From the NCBI GenBank assembly GCA_041569895.1, contig JBFFXF010000298.1:1-8729 (forward strand): a DNA stretch of 8,729 nt. Reading direction: 5' to 3'. Below the pieces are notes generated by a model. The model was not told where the DNA came from. It saw only the letters and a program-made list of their open reading frames with translations, and did no database searches. Made by a program: the position numbers and the translations under genes. Positions within the stretch are counted from its first letter, which is position 1, and each line of letters begins with the position of its first letter. This DNA comes from JBFFXF01 sp041569895. GTDB taxonomy: Bacteria > Planctomycetota > UBA8108 > JACQVS01. This document shows, in pieces, positions 4,867 through 8,729 of the stretch.

Positions 4867-5334
4867 TCAGGGGGGGCTCGACTTCTCCTCGGACGCGGAG
4901 CGCTTTCGCTTCTTGCGCAGTCCGTCGACGATGCGCTGGAAGCGCTCGTCGGACCGCACGTTCTCCAGGTCGCTGTCCTCCTGGAGGTACTCGAGGTTGC
5001 TGTAGCCGAGCTCGACGGCGAGCTCCAGCGCACGGAGGGCCGCGTCGACATCGTTCAGCAGGGAGTGGCTGCAGGCGAGATTGTAGTGGAAGATCGGCTC
5101 GCCGGGCCGGATCTGGACCAGCTTCTGGTCGATGGCCAGCCCGTTCTCGACGTCGCCCGAGAGCGTGTAGAGGTTGCCGACCTCCATCAGGACCTCGACG
5201 TCGTCGGGCTCGTTCTCGAGGAACGCCTGGTAGATGTCGAGCCGGAAGTGACGGCCCAGCTCCTCCTCGACCCGCTTGTCGAGAAAGACGTTTTTCCAGG
5301 TCCAGGCCTGTCGTCTGCGTGCCATGGGTGTCAT
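4867..5334 (-). CDS. Tetratricopeptide-repeat protein
   Basis: A 155-residue soluble protein with no signal peptide or membrane helix. Two TPR-like units can be read: about 45-78 (DDVEVLMEVGNLYTLSGDVENGLAIDQ) and about 79-112 (PIFHYNLACSHSLLNDVDAAL). They are followed by the NLEYLQEDSDLENVRSDERF segment that commonly closes this kind of small TPR protein and caps the superhelix. The N terminus is basic (ARRRQAW), and the C terminus ends in a Lys/Arg stretch (LRKKRKR) and a Ser/Glu tail. Such proteins act as protein-protein adaptors; the partner is unknown. Two starts are possible, ATG 5334 and ATG 5325, and neither has a convincing ribosome site. An in-frame stop at 5398-5400 limits any extension. 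The gene is divergent from miaB and has its own likely promoter about 140 bp upstream. Its stop abuts a G-rich hexamer array. Confidence 0.87.
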   Translation of the reverse strand: MTPMARRRQAWTWKNVFLDKRVEEELGRHFRLDIYQAFLENEPDDVEVLMEVGNLYTLSGDVENGLAIDQKLVQIRPGEPIFHYNLACSHSLLNDVDAALRALELAVELGYSNLEYLQEDSDLENVRSDERFQRIVDGLRKKRKRSASEEKSSPP

Positions 5335-5478
5335 CGTCGGTGTGCTGCTCTCGATTGGCCTGCCTGCGCGGCGTTCCGAGCCCGAACTCGACGCCGGTCA
5401 CGAAGCCGGTGCCCTCGAGCTCCCGTGGCGACCCGCGCTCCTGACTCGACGATCGTGTTCGCGCCCCTGCCTCGTCGA

Positions 5479-5507
5479 ATTCTAACACTCCCTGCGAAGC
5501 CCGGCAA
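5479..5507 (-). promoter_or_regulatory. Sigma70-type promoter for the TPR gene
   Basis: On the minus strand TTGCCG (5507-5502) and TAGAAT (5484-5479) are separated by exactly 17 bp. This gives a start near 5472 and a leader of about 138 nt before ATG 5334. The leader contains no convincing ORF or recognised RNA motif. It is the best two-box promoter match on this side of the divergent gap. Confidence 0.55.
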
Positions 5508-5573
5508 ATTCCTCCAAAGTGCTGCTTTCATTCGACTTGTGAGCGGTTTATACTCGCCTTTTCGTCCACGTTC

Positions 5574-5601
5574 TTGGCAGGGACGGACGACGAGTTAGAA
5601 T
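5574..5601 (+). promoter_or_regulatory. Promoter placing the miaB start at or near its ATG (leaderless)
   Basis: TTGGCA (5574-5579), a 16-bp spacer, and TAGAAT (5596-5601) each match the consensus at five of six positions. The expected start point at 5608-5611 coincides with ATG 5611, and no Shine-Dalgarno is visible. Upstream, a TATACT at 5549-5554 without a good -35 could be a second, weaker -10 that would give a leader of about 50 nt. Confidence 0.55.
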
Positions 5602-5610
5602 CCGATCGCC

Positions 5611-7152
5611 ATGGCCACGTCTCCCGCGCTCCAGATCCAGAAAGACCTTCTGACGGCCGACCACCCCTCGCCGGCGCGATCGCCCGACGAGCGTCGTCGT
5701 CGTGTGTACTTCGAGGTCTTCGGCTGCCAGATGAACAAGCTCGACGCCGAGCTCATGGTCGGCACGCTCCTCGAGCACGGCTACGAGGTCACCGATCGCG
5801 TCGAGGACGCCGGCGCCGCGCTCTTCGTGACGTGCTCGGTGCGCCAGCATGCCGAGGACCGGGTGCTCTCCAAGATCGGGCGACTGAAACAGCGCAAGCG
5901 ACGTGACCGGGACTTCGTGATCGGACTTCTCGGCTGCATGGCGCAGAACCGGCCGGACGAGATCCGCCAGCGCCATCCCCATATCGACATCATCTGTGGC
6001 ACGGCCGAGTTCCTTCGTCTGCCGCGACTCCTCGACGAGGCGCGCGGCGCGACGTCGCCGATCATGGCCGTCGACCTCACCGCCGACCTCAAGTTCGAGC
6101 GGCGTCGCAACCTCGGCCTTAATCGGTTCCAGGCGTACGTCTCGGTGATGCGGGGCTGCGACCAGGTCTGCACTTTCTGCGTCGTGCCGAGAACGCGCGG
6201 CAAGGAGATCAGCCGGCCGATCGTCGAGATCGTCGACGAGGTCAAGGCGCTCGTCGACGACGGCGTGCGCGAGGTGACGCTTCTCGGCCAGACGGTGAAC
6301 TCCTACGGCAAGCGGCTCGCGCCCGGCCGACGGATCGGCCTCCAGCACCTGCTGTCGCAGCTCGACAGGATTCGCGGGCTCCGTCGCGTTCGGTTCATCA
6401 CGTCGCACCCGCGTTTCATGTCGCCGGACCTGATCGACGCCATGGCGGACCTCGAGAGCGCCTGCGAGTACCTCCACCTGCCGATCCAGTCCGGCTCCGA
6501 CCCGGTGCTGCGGCGCATGCTGAGGACGTACACCGTCGAGCGCTACCGAAAGATCATCGAGCACTGCCGGTCCCGGATCGACGGCTTCGCGCTCGCCACC
6601 GACTTCATCGTCGGTTTTCCGGGCGAGACCGACGACGACTTCGAGAAGACCTGCGCGATCCTCGAGGAGATGCGCTACCAGAACTCGTTCGTCTTCAAGT
6701 ACTCGCCGCGCCCGGAAACGCGGGCGTACGACATGCCCGACGATGTTCCGGAGAGCGTCAAGCAGGAGCGCAACCAGCGGCTCCTCGAGATCCAGAAGCG
6801 GATCAGCGAGGAGATCTATCGCGAGCGTGTCGGCCGCGTCGAGGAGGTCCTCGTGGAGGGGCCGAGCAAGAGCGACCCGGCGCGGCTTGCCGGGCGCAAC
6901 CGGGCGCACCAGATCGTGGTGTTTCCGCGGAACGGCCGGGACGACCTCGCCGGCGAGTTCGTCCACGTCCGCATCCGTGACGCGACCGCGCTGACGCTCC
7001 AGGGCGAGCTGGTCGAGGGCGCGGCGGCGACCTCGGCGGCGTCGCGCCGGGCCGGCCCGAGCGCCAGCGCGCCGAACGCTGTGCCGCCGAGCGGGATCGT
7101 TCCGCTGGACGCCATTCAGCTCATCTCCCGACCGGGCCCCGGAGACGACTGA
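5611..7152 (+). CDS. miaB: tRNA-2-methylthio-N6-dimethylallyladenosine synthase (MiaB), radical SAM methylthiotransferase
   Basis: This 513-residue protein converts i6A37 to ms2i6A37 in tRNAs that read UNN codons. The N-terminal MTTase domain begins VYFEVFGCQMNKLDAELM and supplies the three auxiliary-cluster cysteines C39, C75 (TCSVRQHAEDRV) and C109 (LLGCMAQ). The radical SAM domain carries the CxxxCxxC motif at C183, C187 and C190 (MRGCDQVCTFCVVPRTRG), followed by GKEISRPIVEIVDEV and LLGQTVNSYG, all typical of MiaB rather than MtaB or RimO. Further landmarks are HLPIQSGSDPVL (289-300) and TDFIVGFPGETDDDF (330-344). A TRAM domain for tRNA binding covers roughly 403-468. The last 45 residues are an Ala/Ser/Pro-rich extension beyond the usual end. 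The residue before TC75 is Val, where many MiaBs have Asn. ribD follows after 67 bp on the same strand and is probably cotranscribed. Confidence 0.95.
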   Translation: MATSPALQIQKDLLTADHPSPARSPDERRRRVYFEVFGCQMNKLDAELMVGTLLEHGYEVTDRVEDAGAALFVTCSVRQHAEDRVLSKIGRLKQRKRRDRDFVIGLLGCMAQNRPDEIRQRHPHIDIICGTAEFLRLPRLLDEARGATSPIMAVDLTADLKFERRRNLGLNRFQAYVSVMRGCDQVCTFCVVPRTRGKEISRPIVEIVDEVKALVDDGVREVTLLGQTVNSYGKRLAPGRRIGLQHLLSQLDRIRGLRRVRFITSHPRFMSPDLIDAMADLESACEYLHLPIQSGSDPVLRRMLRTYTVERYRKIIEHCRSRIDGFALATDFIVGFPGETDDDFEKTCAILEEMRYQNSFVFKYSPRPETRAYDMPDDVPESVKQERNQRLLEIQKRISEEIYRERVGRVEEVLVEGPSKSDPARLAGRNRAHQIVVFPRNGRDDLAGEFVHVRIRDATALTLQGELVEGAAATSAASRRAGPSASAPNAVPPSGIVPLDAIQLISRPGPGDD

Positions 7153-7219
7153 CGCGCTCCGCGAGTCTCGCTGCCCGCGACGCGCCGCCTGAACCACATT
7201 CGCCTGGCCGGAGCACGAC

Positions 7220-8353
7220 GTGCCGACCCAACCACACTCTCGATCTACTCCATCCGCCGGCTCCGCGGAGTCGTGGATGGACGCGGCACTGCGCCTCGCC
7301 GAGCGCGGACGGGACGCGGTCTCCCCGAACCCGCTCGTCGGCGCGGTGATCGTGCGTGACGGGGTTGTCGTCGGTCGGGGATGGCACCGGCGCTTCGGCG
7401 GACCGCACGGCGAGATCGAGGCCATCCGGGACGCGGGCGACCGGGCGCGCGGGGCCGATCTCTACGTGACGCTCGAGCCCTGCGGGCACCACGGCAAGAC
7501 GCCGCCGTGCTCCGAGGCCATCCTGGCCGCCGGGCTCGCGCGGGTGTTCTACGGCGCCAGCGACCCGAACCCGCTGACGCGGGGCAAGGGACCCCGACTG
7601 CTCTCGCGACGCGGCATCGAGGTGCGCGGCGGCGTCCTCGAGGAAGCCGCCCGCGACCAGAACGCGCCGTACTTCCACTGGCGCGCGACCGGACGCCCCT
7701 GGACGATCCTCAAGTGGGCGATGTCCGCCGACGGCAAGATCGCGACCCGCACCGGGTCGTCCCGCTGGATCAGCGGCGAGGCGTCGCGGCGGCTCGTGCA
7801 CCGGCTGCGGCGCCGGGTCGACGCCGTCATGGTCGGGACCGAGACGCTGTGCCGCGACGATCCGTCCCTGCTGCCGCGACCGGCGCGGGGGAGGACGCCG
7901 GTGCGCGTCATCCTCGATCGGCTCGGCCGGCTGCCCCCGAGTCTCGGGGTGCTCCAGGATGACGGCACGCCCCGCGTCTACGTCACGTCCTCGCGCACGC
8001 CCGCCGCACGCCGCCGAGGCATCGAGGCGAACGGTCTCGACGTGCTCACCGTGCCGGCCCGCCGGGGCCGGCTCGATCTCGAGCGGGTGCTCGCGGCGCT
8101 CGGCGAGCGCGGCGTCAGCCAACTCCTCGTCGAGGGGGGCGGCGCGCTCGCCGCGTCCCTGCTCGAGGCCGGGCTGGCCCAGGAGGTGGTCGTGTTCACC
8201 GCGCCGAAGGTCGTCGGTGGCGCCTCCGCCCCGGGCCCGGTCGGCGGCCGCGGGGTGGCCACCATGGCCGACGCCCTCCAGCTCGTCGACGTGCGCATCC
8301 GGCGCCTCGGCGACGACGCCGTGATCACAGGACGGCTCCTGCCGCCGTCGTAA
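7220..8353 (+). CDS. ribD: Bifunctional riboflavin biosynthesis deaminase/reductase RibD
   Basis: This 377-residue protein carries out two consecutive steps of riboflavin synthesis: deamination of the pyrimidine made by GTP cyclohydrolase II, then NADPH-dependent reduction of the ribosyl chain. The N-terminal zinc deaminase domain shows SPNPLVGAVIV (35-45), the zinc/catalytic HGE at 63-65 (usually HAE), and TLEPCGHHGKTPPCSEAI with zinc ligands C88 and C97. The reductase domain begins at about 160 with TILKWAMSADGKIATRTG and includes RVDAVMVGTETLCRDDPSL, PVRVILD, the LLVEGGGALAASLLEAG substrate loop and FTAPKVVGG. GTG 7220 has GGAG six bases upstream. ATG 7277 also has GGAG at six bases and would start nearer the family norm, so the true N terminus is uncertain by 19 residues. 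The gene follows miaB by 67 bp. No ribE or ribBA is seen before the window ends. Confidence 0.96.
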   Translation: MPTQPHSRSTPSAGSAESWMDAALRLAERGRDAVSPNPLVGAVIVRDGVVVGRGWHRRFGGPHGEIEAIRDAGDRARGADLYVTLEPCGHHGKTPPCSEAILAAGLARVFYGASDPNPLTRGKGPRLLSRRGIEVRGGVLEEAARDQNAPYFHWRATGRPWTILKWAMSADGKIATRTGSSRWISGEASRRLVHRLRRRVDAVMVGTETLCRDDPSLLPRPARGRTPVRVILDRLGRLPPSLGVLQDDGTPRVYVTSSRTPAARRRGIEANGLDVLTVPARRGRLDLERVLAALGERGVSQLLVEGGGALAASLLEAGLAQEVVVFTAPKVVGGASAPGPVGGRGVATMADALQLVDVRIRRLGDDAVITGRLLPPS

Positions 8354-8364
8354 GTCCAATTACA

Positions 8365-8386
8365 GCAGGGACCAAGATTCCCCTGC
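8365..8386 (+). terminator. Hairpin 11 bp after ribD, weak terminator candidate
   Basis: GCAGGG (8365-8370) and CCCTGC (8381-8386) form a perfect 6-bp stem with a 10-nt loop, immediately before the downstream promoter. No T-tract follows, so it may only mark or protect the 3' end of the ribD mRNA. Confidence 0.3.
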
Positions 8387-8391
8387 CGCGG

Positions 8392-8420
8392 TTGACGACT
8401 GGCGCCTGGCGTGTTACTTT
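8392..8420 (+). promoter_or_regulatory. Two-box promoter with extended -10 upstream of the orphan RNA
   Basis: TTGACG (8392-8397) matches the -35 consensus at five of six bases. After a 17-bp spacer comes TACTTT (8415-8420), preceded by a TGn extension (TGT at 8412-8414). The expected start is near 8427. No start codon with a ribosome site follows before the terminator at 8550-8594. Confidence 0.55.
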
Positions 8421-8426
8421 TTCGGT

Positions 8427-8594
8427 GGACGTCGCGCGCGTCGAGACGCGAGCGGCGCCGCGACGGGGGCCAGGAGACGCATTTCGCCGGTGTTGCCGCC
8501 CCTCGTGAGTCACGTCCGGGTGGTCCGGCAGACGGCCCGGCGACAGAGAGCGGCGGGGCTTTAAGAGAGGGGAAAGCCCTGCCGCGTTTTTTTT
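8427..8594 (+). ncRNA. Candidate structured small RNA or attenuated leader, about 168 nt
   Basis: The unit is bounded by a promoter and a strong intrinsic terminator and has no convincing ORF. The internal sequence folds locally. CGTCGCG (8430-8436) pairs with CGCGACG (8459-8465) around CGCGT-CGAG-ACGCG (8437-8450). TCGCCGG (8484-8490) pairs with CCGGCGA (8537-8543), enclosing TGCCG/CGGCA (8494-8498 and 8526-8530) and CGTG-AGT-CACG (8504-8514). I do not recognise 6S, SRP, tmRNA, RNase P or an FMN riboswitch. It may be a trans-acting RNA, or a 5' leader that attenuates a gene beyond the window, where a riboflavin gene would be natural. GC-rich DNA folds easily, so the terminator and promoter are the real support. 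Confidence 0.45.
8550..8594 (+). terminator. Strong intrinsic (Rho-independent) terminator
   Basis: GCGGCGGGGCTTT (8550-8562) pairs with AAAGCCCTGCCGC (8573-8585) over 13 positions, with a single G-U wobble and a 10-nt purine loop. It is followed by one G and eight T residues (8587-8594). The T-tract lies only on the plus side, so it terminates rightward transcription. It is by far the clearest intrinsic terminator in the window, yet no ORF precedes it directly. Confidence 0.88.
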
Positions 8595-8729
8595 CCGCGC
8601 CTCCGCGGCGCCGTCCCGACGTGACGCTCCTTCCGTGAGGCTCTCTCCCGGACGCGACACGCCCCCGCCGCCCCGGTCCGCCGTCCGCCCACGCGTTCCC
8701 GCCCGTGCAGAGCCCCCTCCCGCCCCGCC

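Larger units (their letters stand above)
8354..8729. other. 376-bp region after ribD without a supported gene
   Basis: It holds a small hairpin just past ribD, a promoter, a candidate structured RNA and a strong intrinsic terminator. From 8595 onward the plus strand is strikingly C-rich and G-poor, contains no ATG, and shows no recognisable protein or RNA. Frames that span the terminator encode Arg/Pro/Gly-rich sequence with no family resemblance. Confidence 0.75.

Noticed and set aside
5548..7425. 625-codon open frame on the minus strand opposite miaB
   Set aside because: It mirrors codon bias of miaB, runs across the miaB/ribD junction and shows no family features.
7121..8359. 412-codon open frame on the minus strand opposite ribD
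   Set aside because: It is a shadow of ribD, with no domain, promoter or ribosome site.
8469..8478. GCCAGGAGAC resembling the 3' consensus piece of cobalamin riboswitches
   Set aside because: The long 5' part and the other conserved cobalamin-riboswitch boxes are missing; only about 40 nt separate it from the predicted start point.
8427..8594. FMN riboswitch near ribD
   Set aside because: None of the conserved RFN-element segments can be found on the plus strand; location alone is not evidence.
8325..8660. Minus-strand 111-codon frame over the ribD tail and orphan RNA
   Set aside because: It is compositionally biased, overlaps the plus-strand promoter and terminator, and shows no recognisable domain.

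Overview
This window reads as chromosomal DNA of a GC-rich free-living bacterium. Third codon positions are strongly G/C, and long antisense shadow ORFs run over every real gene. The gene content is housekeeping: succinyl-CoA synthetase, a DHH phosphoesterase, a phasin/UbiB-kinase pair, MiaB and RibD. No transposase, phage, plasmid or CRISPR signal is visible. The flavour suggests Acidobacteriota or a neighbouring deep-branching GC-rich phylum, but this is impression only, because no rRNA or lineage marker is present.

Layout, left to right: (1) the 3' end of sucD (+), then a 222-bp convergent gap made largely of hexanucleotide repeats. (2) An XRE-type regulator (-) and, divergent from it, an NrnA-like DHH/DHHA1 phosphoesterase (+); the gap between them holds two perfect inverted repeats and an extended -10 placed for a leaderless start. 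(3) A consensus extended -10 promoter, a foldable leader of about 80 nt, a small phasin-like gene and an ABC1/UbiB-family kinase gene, apparently one operon. (4) A 378-bp convergent gap that is almost entirely low-complexity repeat, ending against the stop codon of a TPR gene (-). (5) Divergent promoters between the TPR gene and miaB (+), followed closely by ribD (+). (6) A 376-bp tail with no gene, which contains a promoter, a compact structured stretch and a strong intrinsic terminator: a candidate small RNA or attenuated leader of about 168 nt.

How the parts work together: the genes serve central metabolism and cofactors (TCA cycle, riboflavin), RNA metabolism (nanoRNA/pAp turnover, tRNA ms2i6A) and membrane/quinone or granule physiology (phasin plus UbiB-like kinase). 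They do not form one pathway. The features most worth a second look are non-coding. Two (GGGNAC)n arrays, each with 15 GGG tracts, have the same polarity and abut the 3' ends of minus-strand genes. Further hexamer arrays follow the two plus-strand genes that converge on them. Such arrays occur in both convergent gaps and in no divergent or co-directional gap here. The other non-coding features are the structured phasin leader and the orphan promoter-RNA-terminator unit after ribD.
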